Shown: positions 52,401-63,560, numbered from the stretch's first letter. The stretch: 64,000 nucleotides of DNA from Pseudorhizobium endolithicum (GCF_902153245.2 NZ_CABFWF030000001.1:124001-188000); one strand, 5' to 3'. Notes: generated from the sequence alone by a model not told the origin. Numbers and translations are program-made.

Positions 52401-53315
52401 TCAGAGTTCAAGCGTACCTCGGGCCAGCCGCACCGCCTGCCCTCCGATCCTCGCTCTCGCGATCCGGCCATCTTTTACATCCACATGAAGATGGATGTAG
52501 GACGGCCGGCCCATCTCCACGCCCTGCTCCACCAGGAGCGGATGGTGCCCGTCCGGAAGTGCGTCGAAATGGTGGATCGCTCCGGCAAGTGCGGCAACCG
52601 CCGAGCCCGTCGCGGGATCTTCCACAATTCCCATATCCGCGGAGAACATCCGCGCATGGAATTTCGCCTGATGGTGAACACCGCCGCGGCAGTAGACAAA
52701 GGCCGATGCGAGGCCGCCCTCCACGAAGGGTGCAACCTTTTCCCAGAGCGCCGGATCGAAGTCGATCGCCTCGACGTCCGAAAGGCCATGGACTGGAATC
52801 ACCACGAAGGGAACACCTGCGCTCCAGATGGATACCCGGTGGTTCTCCAGGCCGATGCTTTTCGGATGCAGGCTCAGTGCTTCGGCAATACCTTGCACGT
52901 CGAGCGGCAGCTGGATGCTGATCGGCGTCTTCGGAAGATCGAATTCGGCGAAGCTGGCGGAGCGCTCCCGCAGCCTCACGGCGCAACGCACCGGCCCGAC
53001 CGTCTCCTCCAGCACGCAGACGATGTCGGCGTCTCCCTCTCCCGCCTGCTGGAGCTCCGCAAGCGCCACGGCCGTTCCGACGGTCGGATGCCCCGCGAAC
53101 GGAAGCTCGCGCGCAGGAGTGAATATGCGCAGCCGGGCCGCATGTGCGGGCTTCACCGCCGGCTGCACGAACACGGTCTCTGAAAGGTTCATCTCGCGGG
53201 CGACGGCTTGCATCGTCTCGTCGTCCAGCCCATCGCCATCGAAGATGACCGCCAGCGGATTTCCCGCCAGCACCTGGTCCGTGAAGACGTCATAGATCCC
53301 GTAGCGGCGCGCCAT
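52401..53315 (-). CDS. PhzF-family isomerase-like protein
   Basis: 304 residues of the PhzF/diaminopimelate-epimerase-like fold: Y-D-V-F-T-D at about 8, G-N-P-L-A-V-I near 18, and E-L-P-F-A-G-H-P-T-V-G-T-A near 69-81, with E-D-P-A-T-G-S-A near 237. Active-site Glu is in S-E-T-V-F. AGGAGG precedes the ATG at 53315. Natural substrate unknown; PhzF itself acts in phenazine synthesis. Confidence 0.88.
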   Translation of the reverse strand: MARRYGIYDVFTDQVLAGNPLAVIFDGDGLDDETMQAVAREMNLSETVFVQPAVKPAHAARLRIFTPARELPFAGHPTVGTAVALAELQQAGEGDADIVCVLEETVGPVRCAVRLRERSASFAEFDLPKTPISIQLPLDVQGIAEALSLHPKSIGLENHRVSIWSAGVPFVVIPVHGLSDVEAIDFDPALWEKVAPFVEGGLASAFVYCRGGVHHQAKFHARMFSADMGIVEDPATGSAVAALAGAIHHFDALPDGHHPLLVEQGVEMGRPSYIHLHVDVKDGRIARARIGGQAVRLARGTLEL

Positions 53316-53413
53316 CGTCCCTCCTGAATGAATGCCTCCGTCCGCAACCTGCCTGACCGCCATGCCGGACGCAACCCATAAACCCGGAACCTTCGCACGG
53401 TTTTGCCGGGAGC

Positions 53414-54520
53414 TTATATGTTCAGTTCCATCACCACGGGACAGTGATCCGACGCCTTCGGCCGGTCCCAGCCGATGCGCGGGAAACGCTCGACCTCCTG
53501 GCCCGGCGGAAACGGCGTGCGGTATGGCTGGCCGCCGCGAACGATGTCCGGGATCACCGTCGCATTGCGGGCGGCAAGCGCCGGCGAAAGCCAGATGTAG
53601 TCGAGCTGGCAGAGATGTTGCTCCTGCGGGCCACGGGCATGATAGAGCGTCCAGCGATCCATCTCGGGACGCCGTTCGACCGGGTTCACCGCAAAGCCAT
53701 CCGTCGAGAACACATCCAGCGCGCTCCTTTCTTCCCGCACATGCGCGAAATGGTGGCCGAGACGCCGGCTGCCGGTGACGACGACCTTTTCCTGGTAGTC
53801 GTTCATGTCACCGCAGATGGCGAAGTTCTTGCTCGCAGCACGATCCGCCCCGAACCGGTCCTCGATGATCTTCCGCACCGCCCTCGCCTCTGCCTCGCGC
53901 ACGGGCATGGTGCTGGTCCGGCCGTCGCCCGGCTCGCGCCCATTGCCCATGGATTTGAAGTGGACGACGTAGAGCGTCAGGGGCCGGCCGCCGATCTTCA
54001 GGTCGAGCTCGAGGCAGTCGCGCTTGAAGACCTTGTCATGGGGCTTTTCGTAGGCGGCCAGTTCGTCGGTAAACAGATCGAGGTCCGCATAGGTCAGCAT
54101 CGCATTGCTGCGGATGTCGACGAGCTCGATCGGCTGCCCGTGACGCGTCGTCTCGCGCATGAGCACCGCGACGTCGATCCCACGGGTATCGTTACCCTCC
54201 ACCAGGTACTTCTGCATGTAGCCATGCCCGACCATGCGGAACAGATATCCGTACTCGAAGGCGTGCAGCGCCGGCATGTTGTCGACCTCCTGCAGGCAGA
54301 GGATGTCGGCATCCGCATCGGCGATTGCGAGTGCCGACATCTGGCGCGTGTCGTCCGTCGACGCGACCACGCGCGCCTGCTCCATCTGCTCGTAGAGCTC
54401 CTTGCTGTCGACGTCGTAGAGACGCATCACGCGATCCCTCCGCAAGTGGTTGCGGAAACCGGAGAAGTCGAACCGCGTGATCAGGTTCTCGATGTTGAAG
54501 GTCGCGAGGCGGACGGACAT
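53414..54520 (-). CDS. Endonuclease/exonuclease/phosphatase-family protein (368 aa)
   Basis: The EEP fold is clear: T-F-N-I-E-N near residue 7-12, L-C-L-Q-E-V-D-N, C-G-D-M-N-D-Y, L-D-Y-I-W-L-S and S-D-H-C-P-V-V at the end, covering the metal and catalytic residues. EEP enzymes include DNases, phosphodiesterases and inositol-phosphate phosphatases. No signal peptide, so it should act in the cytosol. It is 50 bp downstream of a Pho-box-associated ABC transporter, the same operon. That it releases phosphate from imported organophosphates is inference. Confidence 0.82.
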   Translation of the reverse strand: MSVRLATFNIENLITRFDFSGFRNHLRRDRVMRLYDVDSKELYEQMEQARVVASTDDTRQMSALAIADADADILCLQEVDNMPALHAFEYGYLFRMVGHGYMQKYLVEGNDTRGIDVAVLMRETTRHGQPIELVDIRSNAMLTYADLDLFTDELAAYEKPHDKVFKRDCLELDLKIGGRPLTLYVVHFKSMGNGREPGDGRTSTMPVREAEARAVRKIIEDRFGADRAASKNFAICGDMNDYQEKVVVTGSRRLGHHFAHVREERSALDVFSTDGFAVNPVERRPEMDRWTLYHARGPQEQHLCQLDYIWLSPALAARNATVIPDIVRGGQPYRTPFPPGQEVERFPRIGWDRPKASDHCPVVMELNI

Positions 54521-54570
54521 GCGCAAATTCCTGAAGGACAGGCTGCCGTTATGCCCGCTGTGGAGGGGCC

Positions 54571-55602
54571 TTACAACCGCCACCCGGACTGGAGCACCAC
54601 CCTTACCGTCTCGCCCTCCCGGACGGCCTGCCGCGAAAAGGCCCGCAGCGGCTGTCCGTCGGCAAGCTGCAGCCGCAGGGCATACCGCTCCCCCTCGAAG
54701 AAGGAGGACATGACGGCCGCCGCGATGCCGGAGCCATCGAGGATGACATCCTGCGGCCGGACGAGGACGTCCGATCGAGGCGCAGCGACGTTGCAATGAA
54801 GCAGCGCGTCGCGAAGGCGTGGCCAATCGAGATGCCGCACCGCCTCCTCCGCAGGCATCCGCACCGACAGGATGGAGCCCTGCCCCACCAGTCCACCCAC
54901 GATCCGGCCCTCCGGTCGCGCATAGATGACCTCGGGCGGCGCCACCTGCAGCAGCCGGCCTTCGGACATGACCGCGACATCCGTCGCCAGCGCCATCGCC
55001 TCGCTCTGGTCGTGCGTCACATAGATCATCGTCGCACCGGAGCGGGAGTGGAATTCCCGGAACGTTTCCTCCATCTCCTGCCGCAGATGCCGGTCGAGAT
55101 TGGCAAGCGGTTCGTCGAGCAGCACCACGTCGGGCTCGGTCACGAGGCAGCGGGCGAGCGCAACGCGTTGTCTTTGCCCACCGGAAAGTGCGGCCGGGCG
55201 CCGGTCCGCATAGGCCTCCAGACGGACCGCCGAAAGCGCCTCGCGGACCTTCTGCCGCGCCCTGTCCTTCCCCACGCCTCTCACCGTCAGCGGATAGCCG
55301 ACGTTCTCCGCCACCGTCATGTGCGGCCAGAGTGCGTAGGACTGGAACACCATCGCCATGTTGCGCCGCTCCGGCGGCAGCATGGTCGCCGCATCGGCGA
55401 GCAGCCGCTCGCCGAGCAGGATCGAACCGTCGGTCGGCTGCTCGAACCCCGCGATCATCCGCAGCACCGTCGTCTTGCCGCAGCCGGACGGTCCGAGAAG
55501 AGCCAGGAAACGGCCTTGCTGGACGGTAAGCGAAAGATCGCGCACCGCAGGAGCTGCACTGGCGAAACGCTTCTCGAGGCTGTTGAGGATCAGCGGCGCC
55601 AT
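54571..55602 (-). CDS. ABC transporter ATPase (AfuC/PotA-like)
   Basis: 343 residues with Walker A G-P-S-G-C-G-K-T, signature L-S-G-G-Q-R-Q-R, Walker B L-L-D-E-P and a C-terminal OB (TOBE) extension of about 100 residues typical of importers for sugars, spermidine or iron/phosphonates. It overlaps the permease stop by 13 bp. Confidence 0.92.
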   Translation of the reverse strand: MAPLILNSLEKRFASAAPAVRDLSLTVQQGRFLALLGPSGCGKTTVLRMIAGFEQPTDGSILLGERLLADAATMLPPERRNMAMVFQSYALWPHMTVAENVGYPLTVRGVGKDRARQKVREALSAVRLEAYADRRPAALSGGQRQRVALARCLVTEPDVVLLDEPLANLDRHLRQEMEETFREFHSRSGATMIYVTHDQSEAMALATDVAVMSEGRLLQVAPPEVIYARPEGRIVGGLVGQGSILSVRMPAEEAVRHLDWPRLRDALLHCNVAAPRSDVLVRPQDVILDGSGIAAAVMSSFFEGERYALRLQLADGQPLRAFSRQAVREGETVRVVLQSGWRL

Positions 55603-57284
55603 GGCAGGGCTCCCACCGGCAGGCGCCGCGCCATCAGTTCAAGAGCAAGCATGAGGACCACCACCATTGCCACGACGAGCACCGATAGGGCTGCAGCGAG
55701 GTCGAAGCTGCCGCTGTCGTCGAGATTGTAGATTGCCACCCCGAGCGTCTGGGTCCCGGCGGACCAGAGGAGCGCCGACACCGTCAGTTCGTTGCAGGCG
55801 ATCAGGAAGACCAGGATGACCGAGGAACCCGCGGCAGGCGCGATCAGCGGCACCATCACGTCTCGCATCCGTCGGGAGAATCCGGCCCCGGCAAGACGGG
55901 CGGCCTCCTCCAGCGACGGGTCGAGCTGCCGGTAGGCGCTGACCACCGGCTTCAGGCTGACAGCCAGGAAGCTCGACAGATAGGCGATGAGGATGATCCA
56001 GACCGTGCCGTAGATCGAGATGCCGACCACGGGCAGCGGAGCGGCGAACAACAGGATGAAGGCGACGGCCAGCACGATACCCGGAAGCGCATACGGAATC
56101 TCCGCCAGCGCGGCGATGAAGCCGGCCAGCCGGCTCCGCGTCTGCACGATGTAGTAGCCGAGCAGGACGGAGATCAGCAGCAGCCCGAGCGCGCTTGCGA
56201 ACGCCAGCGAGATCGAGTTCGCAAATGCCGTGCGCGTCACCGATTGCCGGAACAGGACCTCCTCGTAAGCATGCAGGGTCGCCGTTTCCGGCGTCAGCGG
56301 CACCCCGTAGGCTGGCGCCAGTGAGCTTGCCAGGAGCGCCAGGAACGGCAGGACCAGGATGACGCAGGTCAGGCCCCACAGCAGCAGTTCGGCAATCCAC
56401 CGGAAGCGCCCGAGGGTGAAGAGCGCGGCCTGGCCGGAGTGGCCGATGGTGCGGAAGTCGCGACCGCGCAGCACCCGCGCCTCCACCGACAATCCTGCGA
56501 CGGCCAGAAGCGTGATCAGCGCGGAAATGATGGAGATGTCGGAGAAGGTCGTCGGACCGAAGCTTGCGAACTTCGAATAGATGAGCGTCGGCAGAGTGTA
56601 GATGGAAGCCGGAATGCCGAGGATTGCCGGTATTCCGAAATTGCCCACCCCGGAGACGAAGGCGATCGCCGCCCCGGCGACGAGCCCGGGAACTGCGAGC
56701 GGCAGGACGATATCCAGCAGCACGCGCCAGGAAGAGGCCCCGGACAACCGCGCCGCCTCCACGCCTTCCTTCGGAAGCGCCAGCAGTCCGGCACGCATCG
56801 CCAGGTAGACGAGCGGCGCATGCTGCACCCCGAACAGGAGCGCGATGCCGCCGATCGAATAGAGCGGCTGCGGGCTGCCGAGCGGCGGCGCCATGCCGAT
56901 TGCCTTCAGAAGCGTGCTCGACGGTCCCGTCAGCCCGATCCAGGAAAGCGCCGTCACCTGTGGCGGGATCATCATCGGCAGCATGAAGAGAAAACCGAGA
57001 GCGCCCCTGCCCCGAACGTCGAACAGCGTCAGCAGGACGGCGAAGCTGCCGCCGAGGGTGACCGCTGCGATCATTCCGAGGAGGGATGTCGTCAGCGTGT
57101 TCAGCGTCGCCTCCCAGAGCGCGGGGTCGGCAAGCAGCCGGCCTGCTTCTCCTTTCAGGGCCGAAGAGATGCCCGTTGCCGCCAGCCGGGCGAGCGGCAG
57201 CACGCTCAGAACGAGTATGACGGTTGCTACAAAAGGAAACAGCCAGCGCGGCTGGCTGTCCCGGGAATAGGTTTGGGGTGGCAT
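55590..57284 (-). CDS. ABC transporter permease, fused two-domain (AfuB-like)
   Basis: 564 residues with about twelve hydrophobic spans, two fused permease halves each with an E-A-A/R-L-S-G loop (E-A-A-R-L-S-G near 177, E-E-A-A-R-L-A-G-A near 458). This layout is that of FbpB/AfuB iron or organophosphate importers and of 2-aminoethylphosphonate permeases. Overlaps the ATPase start by 13 bp. Confidence 0.9.
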   Translation of the reverse strand: MPPQTYSRDSQPRWLFPFVATVILVLSVLPLARLAATGISSALKGEAGRLLADPALWEATLNTLTTSLLGMIAAVTLGGSFAVLLTLFDVRGRGALGFLFMLPMMIPPQVTALSWIGLTGPSSTLLKAIGMAPPLGSPQPLYSIGGIALLFGVQHAPLVYLAMRAGLLALPKEGVEAARLSGASSWRVLLDIVLPLAVPGLVAGAAIAFVSGVGNFGIPAILGIPASIYTLPTLIYSKFASFGPTTFSDISIISALITLLAVAGLSVEARVLRGRDFRTIGHSGQAALFTLGRFRWIAELLLWGLTCVILVLPFLALLASSLAPAYGVPLTPETATLHAYEEVLFRQSVTRTAFANSISLAFASALGLLLISVLLGYYIVQTRSRLAGFIAALAEIPYALPGIVLAVAFILLFAAPLPVVGISIYGTVWIILIAYLSSFLAVSLKPVVSAYRQLDPSLEEAARLAGAGFSRRMRDVMVPLIAPAAGSSVILVFLIACNELTVSALLWSAGTQTLGVAIYNLDDSGSFDLAAALSVLVVAMVVVLMLALELMARRLPVGALPWRR

Positions 57285-57298
57285 CTGCTCGTGATGAA

Positions 57299-58282
57299 TC
57301 AGCCGGCGGTGCCGAAGATATCGGAGAAGGTCTTGAGGTCCTGTTCCGAATTCTTGAGCGCGTCGGCCGCATCGAGCGGCAGGACCTTGATCTCCTCGCG
57401 CGGCGGGAAGCCGGCCGGAACGCCGAGACCGCTATGGGCCGGGATGTAGCCGAGGTCGAGCTGCACCTTCTGGCCTTCCTCGGAGAGGAGGTAATCGATG
57501 AACTTCTTGGCCGCATCCTCGTGCTTCGTCGAAGACAGGATGGCGACAGGCTCGGTCACCGCGGAGACGCCCTCTTCCGGGAAGACGAATTCGACCGGCG
57601 CACCCTTGGCCTTCTCGCGGATCGGCAGGTAATCGACGACCATGCCGAAGGCCTTCTCGCCGGAGGCAACGGATTTCAGGACCGCGCCATTGCCGCCGGA
57701 GGCGACGGCGCCGTTGTCCTTCAACTGCCCGTAGTAGTCCCAGCCGAGGCCATCGACGCCGGCCAGCGTCTGGGCATGGATGAGCGCCGCCCCCGAGGTC
57801 AGCGGGCTCGGCATGGCGACCAGGCCCTTGGCTTCCGGCTTGGTCAGGTCCTTCCAGCTCGTCGGCTTCATGCCGGCCTGGGTATTGTACATGATGCCGG
57901 TGGTGATCAGCTTGGTCGAATAGTAGTGGCCGTCCGCATCGTAGAGGGCGGCGTCGAGGTTCTTCGCTTCCGGCGACTTGTAGGCCATCAGCTGGCCAGC
58001 CTGCTTCATGCGCTCGAGCGTCACGGTGTCGGCGATCAGCAGGACGTCGGCGACCGGATTGCCGGCCTCGATCTCGGCCATCAGCTTGGCCATGATCTTC
58101 GGCGTCCCGTCCCGGACCCATTCGACGTCGAGGTCGGGATTGGCTGCCTTGAAGCCGTCGACGGTGGCCTGCGCGTCCTCGTTCGGCTGGCTCGTGTAGA
58201 TCACGAGATCTGCGGCCTGGACGGCGCCGGCGACAAGAGCCGTGGCGGCGAGAGCGGAGATTGCTGAGACGATCTTGTTCAT
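57299..58282 (-). CDS. ABC transporter substrate-binding protein (AfuA-like)
   Basis: 327 residues: signal peptide to about 23 (A-V-Q-A), then a solute-binding fold with V-I-Y-T-S-Q-P-N, G-I-M-Y-N-T and G-M-V-V-D-Y. The paired Tyr of ferric-binding FbpA near the C-terminal lobe is not seen, so iron is less likely than an organophosphate or phosphonate. A three-repeat Pho-box-like element sits 31 bp upstream, suggesting induction when phosphate is short. Confidence 0.85.
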   Translation of the reverse strand: MNKIVSAISALAATALVAGAVQAADLVIYTSQPNEDAQATVDGFKAANPDLDVEWVRDGTPKIMAKLMAEIEAGNPVADVLLIADTVTLERMKQAGQLMAYKSPEAKNLDAALYDADGHYYSTKLITTGIMYNTQAGMKPTSWKDLTKPEAKGLVAMPSPLTSGAALIHAQTLAGVDGLGWDYYGQLKDNGAVASGGNGAVLKSVASGEKAFGMVVDYLPIREKAKGAPVEFVFPEEGVSAVTEPVAILSSTKHEDAAKKFIDYLLSEEGQKVQLDLGYIPAHSGLGVPAGFPPREEIKVLPLDAADALKNSEQDLKTFSDIFGTAG

Positions 58283-58312
58283 GGGGACCCTTCCTGATGG
58301 ATGCCCCGCTAA

Positions 58313-58341
58313 ATCACAGCCGTCTAACAGCCATATGACAG
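58313..58341 (-). promoter_or_regulatory. Pho-box-like element with three direct repeats
   Basis: The minus strand reads CTGTCAT, CTGTTAG and CTGTGAT, each followed by a four-base spacer except the last, so the repeats start 11 bp apart. The PhoB box consensus has two such CTGTNA repeats at the same 11-bp spacing; here there are three. It lies immediately upstream of the importer and not of any other gene on that strand, so PhoB activation is strongly suggested. Confidence 0.75.
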
Positions 58342-58406
58342 TGCCGCGCCGTCCCGCGGGTTAGGGGAAGCACCGGACATCCGGCATCTTCCCGGGTCGC
58401 ATCGGA

Positions 58407-59633
58407 TCAGGCCGCTTCTGCGACCGCCGTGCCGATCAGCCGGCCGAGACGTTGTATTCCTTCCTCGATCATGGTCTCGCTGGCGCAGGAGAAGGAGAGC
58501 CGCAGCGTATTGTTGCTGGAGCCGTCGGCGTAGAAGGCTCTGCCCGGAACGAAGGCCACCTTCTCCGTCTGGATCGACCGAGCGAGAAGTTCGCCGCCGT
58601 CCATGCCTTCCGGAAGCCTCACCCAGACGAACATGCCGCCTTCCGGCTTTGTCCAGCTGGTGCCCGCCGGCATGTACCTGGCAAGCGCCGCAAGCATCGC
58701 GTCGCGCCGCGCGCTGTAAGCCTTCCTGATCTTCGCCACCTGCTCCGGGAATATCCGCTCGGCGACATGGGCGATGGCGATCTGGTTGATCGTGGAGGAA
58801 TGCAGGTCGGCGGCCTGCTTCATCAGGACCAGTTTGCGGATGACCGGCATCGCGGCGACGACGAAGCCCACCCGAAGCCCCGGCGCGAGCGTCTTGGAGA
58901 AGCTGCCGCTGTAGATCGTCCGGGTATTCTCGATGCCGCCGCTGCGGGCAATATCGAGGGCCATGATCGGCGGAACCGGCTCGCCGTCATAGCGCAGGTT
59001 CTGGTAGGCCGCATCCTCGATGATGGCGATGTCGAGCTCGTCGGCCAGCGCCAGAAGCTTCTCGCGACCGGGCCGGTCCACGGTCTCGCCGGTCGGATTG
59101 GCGAAATCGGCCGAGAGATAGGCAAATTTCACCGCTCCGCCCGCCTTCGCGGCAGCCTCCCGGTAGCCGTCAGGCGTGCGGTTGCCGTTCAGCGACAGCT
59201 GGTCGTATGTCGGCTCGTAGGCGTTGAAGGCCTGCAGCGCGCCGAGATAGGTCGGCCAGGTCACGAGCGCCGTATCCTTCGGCGACAGGAAGAGCTTGCC
59301 GATATAGTCCAGGGCCTGCTGCGAGCCGGACGTGATGAAGACGTTGTCGACGCTGCAGGGGATGCCGATCTTCACCATCTCCGTCACCAGCCATTCGCGC
59401 AGCGGCTTATAGCCTTCGCTGATGGAGTACTGCAGCGCGGCATTCGCCCGCGGCCCGGAAAAAATATCCCCATAGGCTTGCTTGAACGCCTCGTCCGGAA
59501 AGAGCGCCGGATCGGGGATACCGCCGGCGAAGGAAATGATGTCCGGCTGATCGAGAAGCTTCAGCAGTTCCCGTATTTCCGACGCCCGCATCCGCGTGGC
59601 GCGGGTTGCGAAGATATTTTCCCAGTCGAGCAT
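58407..59633 (-). CDS. PLP aminotransferase (2-aminoadipate / MocR-core type)
   Basis: 408 residues: F-A-G-G-I-P-D-P near 34, F-A-N-P-T-G near 189, E-D-A-A-Y-Q near 220 and the PLP lysine in S-G-S-F-S-K-T-L-A-P-G-L-R. The start at 59633 has GGAGGAAA; longer frames add unrelated residues. Family members handle 2-aminoadipate, kynurenine or branched-chain amino acids. Its gene is upstream of the Pho box and probably not part of the importer operon. Confidence 0.85.
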   Translation of the reverse strand: MLDWENIFATRATRMRASEIRELLKLLDQPDIISFAGGIPDPALFPDEAFKQAYGDIFSGPRANAALQYSISEGYKPLREWLVTEMVKIGIPCSVDNVFITSGSQQALDYIGKLFLSPKDTALVTWPTYLGALQAFNAYEPTYDQLSLNGNRTPDGYREAAAKAGGAVKFAYLSADFANPTGETVDRPGREKLLALADELDIAIIEDAAYQNLRYDGEPVPPIMALDIARSGGIENTRTIYSGSFSKTLAPGLRVGFVVAAMPVIRKLVLMKQAADLHSSTINQIAIAHVAERIFPEQVAKIRKAYSARRDAMLAALARYMPAGTSWTKPEGGMFVWVRLPEGMDGGELLARSIQTEKVAFVPGRAFYADGSSNNTLRLSFSCASETMIEEGIQRLGRLIGTAVAEAA

Positions 59634-59796
59634 CTGCGTTTCCTCCGCCTTCACCAATGCCGCCATCCTACACAAAAGGCGATAGGTCAGCAACACTGAC
59701 CTATCCCCTTCATTCGGCTTCGGCGTCAGCCGGGCTTGCACAACAAAAGACAGCGTGCTCAACGAACTGAACCCCATCGCCACTTCGAGAAGACCA

Positions 59797-60372
59797 ATGA
59801 CGTCATCATTCTACGACGAGAATGCCGAGGCCTACGCATCAAGGGTCCGCGGACTGCCGATGGCGCGACTCGATGCCTTCCTGGCTGGATTGAAACCCGC
59901 AGCCCGGGTGCTGGAACTGGGCTGCGGCGGTGGCCAGGATAGCGCCTACATGCTGAAGAAGGGCTTTGACGTCGTGCCGAGCGACGGTTCGGCAAGCCTC
60001 GCCCGAGAGGCAGAGAAGCTGATCGGCAGGCCGGTCAAGGTGATGCAGTTCCAGGAACTCGATGCGGCTGATGAATTCGACGGCATATGGGCGGAGGCGA
60101 GTCTGCTGCACGTGCCACGCGCGCAACTCCCGGATGTCTTTTCCCGCATCCGCATTGCCCTTCGGAAGGATGCACCGGTGCATGCGAGCTTCAAGGCCGG
60201 CGATGCCGAGGGCCACGACGGTCTCGGCCGTTACTATAACTATCCGCCCGCCGTATCGCTTTTCGAACTTCTGGCCATAAGCGGCTTGAAGGACATCACG
60301 ATCGACGAGGCCGATGGCACCGGATATGACAACATGCCGACGCGTTGGCTCTATATCGCGGCCGGAAAATGA
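59797..60372 (+). CDS. Class I SAM-dependent methyltransferase (191 aa)
   Basis: Motif I L-E-L-G-C-G-G-G-Q-D is near residue 41, with I-W-A-E-A-S-L-L-H as motif IV. The start at 59797 is chosen over an earlier GTG for better fit. Similar to small-molecule methyltransferases such as tellurite resistance or ubiquinone-type enzymes. Substrate unknown. Confidence 0.8.
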   Translation: MTSSFYDENAEAYASRVRGLPMARLDAFLAGLKPAARVLELGCGGGQDSAYMLKKGFDVVPSDGSASLAREAEKLIGRPVKVMQFQELDAADEFDGIWAEASLLHVPRAQLPDVFSRIRIALRKDAPVHASFKAGDAEGHDGLGRYYNYPPAVSLFELLAISGLKDITIDEADGTGYDNMPTRWLYIAAGK

Positions 60373-60375
60373 GAA

Positions 60376-60399
60376 AGGCCGGAGCTTTCGCCCCGGCCT
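60376..60399. terminator. Bidirectional terminator between the methyltransferase and ilvC
   Basis: AGGCCGG (60376-60382) pairs with CCGGCCT (60393-60399) with two further inner pairs; T-rich sequence follows on the minus strand and the gap is only 52 bp, so it serves both convergent genes. Confidence 0.65.
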
Positions 60400-60424
60400 C
60401 GCGGTTCCATCAGTTTAACGTCGC

Positions 60425-62144
<1,720 letters not shown>

Positions 62145-62163
62145 GACACTCACTCCAACAATG

Positions 62164-62177
62164 GTACCGTACGGTAC
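62164..62177. promoter_or_regulatory. Perfect 14-bp palindrome upstream of the TetR gene
   Basis: GTACCGTACGGTAC is self-complementary, in the short gap before the TetR gene. Similar palindromes are common operators of this family; binding by the neighbour is inference. Confidence 0.7.
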
Positions 62178-62224
62178 GGTTCGTGAGCGACTTATGCTGA
62201 TTTGTCCGCACCTCGTCAAGAGGC

Positions 62225-62689
62225 TCAGCGGGCGTAGTCTACCGGCAGGCTCTCCCCGCTCTTCAACACCTCCATGGAGATGAAGGCGGAGACGTCGAAC
62301 AGCTCGATCCGCTTCACCATTCGCCGGTAGACGATGTCGTAGTGCTCCACTCGAGGCAGCACCACCTTCAGGATGTAGTCGTAGCTGCCGGTAAGCCGGT
62401 GAGCCTCCACGATCTCGCCGATGTCGCTGATCGCCTTGCGGAAACTCTCGATCCAGTCGTCCGAATGATGCGCGGTCTTGATGAGCGCGAAAACGGTGGT
62501 CGGCACGCCGATCCGGTCGCGGTCGAGCACGGCGATCCGGCTGCGGATATAGCCCGCCTCCTCCAGCCGCTGAATTCGCCGGGAACAGGCCGACGGAGAA
62601 AGCGACACCTGCTCCGCGACATCGGCCACCGGCAGCGTCGCATTCCCTTGCAGGAGATCCAGGATCTTTCGGTCACGCTCATCCAGCAT
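62225..62689 (-). CDS. Lrp/AsnC-family regulator
   Basis: 154 residues: an HTH (V-A-D-V-A-E-Q-V-S-L-S-P-S-A-C-S-R-R) and the RAM ligand-binding tail with G-S-Y-D-Y-I-L-K-V. Diverges from the racemase gene across 150 bp, and Lrp-type proteins often control the divergent amino-acid gene, so a local role is likely. Confidence 0.88.
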   Translation of the reverse strand: MLDERDRKILDLLQGNATLPVADVAEQVSLSPSACSRRIQRLEEAGYIRSRIAVLDRDRIGVPTTVFALIKTAHHSDDWIESFRKAISDIGEIVEAHRLTGSYDYILKVVLPRVEHYDIVYRRMVKRIELFDVSAFISMEVLKSGESLPVDYAR

Positions 62690-62839
62690 CGGATGCTCTC
62701 CCTTTCAAGCATCCAGAATGCGCCTTAGAGCCGCAAGACGCAATCCACGTGCGCAGAATCTCCCAATCACCTCGCAAGATGCACGCCGCTGCGGCGGAGC
62801 ACGCCCTATCATCACCGGCAATTCGGAAGGGAAACAACC

Positions 62840-63556
62840 ATGAAAACCATCGGCCTGATCGGCGGCATGAGCTTCGAAAGCACCGCGGTCTACTATCGCC
62901 TCATCAACGAGATGGTGCGCAGCCGCTGCGGCGGCCTCGCCTCCGCCGACATCCTGCTGCATTCGGTGAACTTCGCAGAGATCGTCGAGATGCAGAAGGC
63001 AGGCCGTTGGGACCTCGCGGCACGGACGCTTGCCGACAGCGCAAGGCGGCTTGAGACTGCGGGCGCATCATGCATCCTGATCTGTACCAACACCATGCAT
63101 CTGGTCGCCGGGGATGTCGCCGCTGCCGGCGCAATCCCGCTGATCCACATCATCGACGAAACCGCGGCAGCGCTGCAGGCCCAGGGCCTGAAGCGCCCTC
63201 TCCTGCTCGCCACCCGCTACACCATGGAGCACGGTTTCTATGCCGACCGGATGCGCCGGGCGGGTCTGGACGTCATGGTCCCGGAAAAGGAAGGCCGCGA
63301 CCTGATGCACGACATCATCTTCGGCGAGCTTTGCGTTGGTGCCGTGCGCGCCGAGTCGCGGCAGAAAGCCCTCGCACTGATCGATGGGGCGAACGCGGCC
63401 GGCGCCGACAGCGTCATCCTCGGCTGCACGGAAATCTGCCTCCTGCTCGACCCCGAGCGTCTGCCGCTGCCCGGCATCGACTCCACCACGGTCCATGCCC
63501 GCGCCGCCGTGGAGTTCGCTTTGAAAAGAACCGGCATCACCCGATCCGCCGCGTGA
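62840..63556 (+). CDS. Aspartate/glutamate racemase-family protein
   Basis: 238 residues with the Asp/Glu racemase pair of Cys in I-C-T-N-T-M-H and L-G-C-T-E-I-C, plus G-L-I-G-G-M-S-F-E-S-T at the start. It interconverts amino-acid enantiomers, probably aspartate or a broad range. Its neighbour Lrp gene is a likely regulator. Confidence 0.88.
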   Translation: MKTIGLIGGMSFESTAVYYRLINEMVRSRCGGLASADILLHSVNFAEIVEMQKAGRWDLAARTLADSARRLETAGASCILICTNTMHLVAGDVAAAGAIPLIHIIDETAAALQAQGLKRPLLLATRYTMEHGFYADRMRRAGLDVMVPEKEGRDLMHDIIFGELCVGAVRAESRQKALALIDGANAAGADSVILGCTEICLLLDPERLPLPGIDSTTVHARAAVEFALKRTGITRSAA

Positions 63557-63560
63557 CGAT

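Noticed and set aside
57299..58282. Ferric-iron-binding protein
   Set aside because: Similar proteins are often annotated so, but the Tyr pair is not seen and a Pho box is present.
58452..59699. A 415-codon plus-strand frame opposite the aminotransferase
   Set aside because: Shadow of the PLP enzyme.
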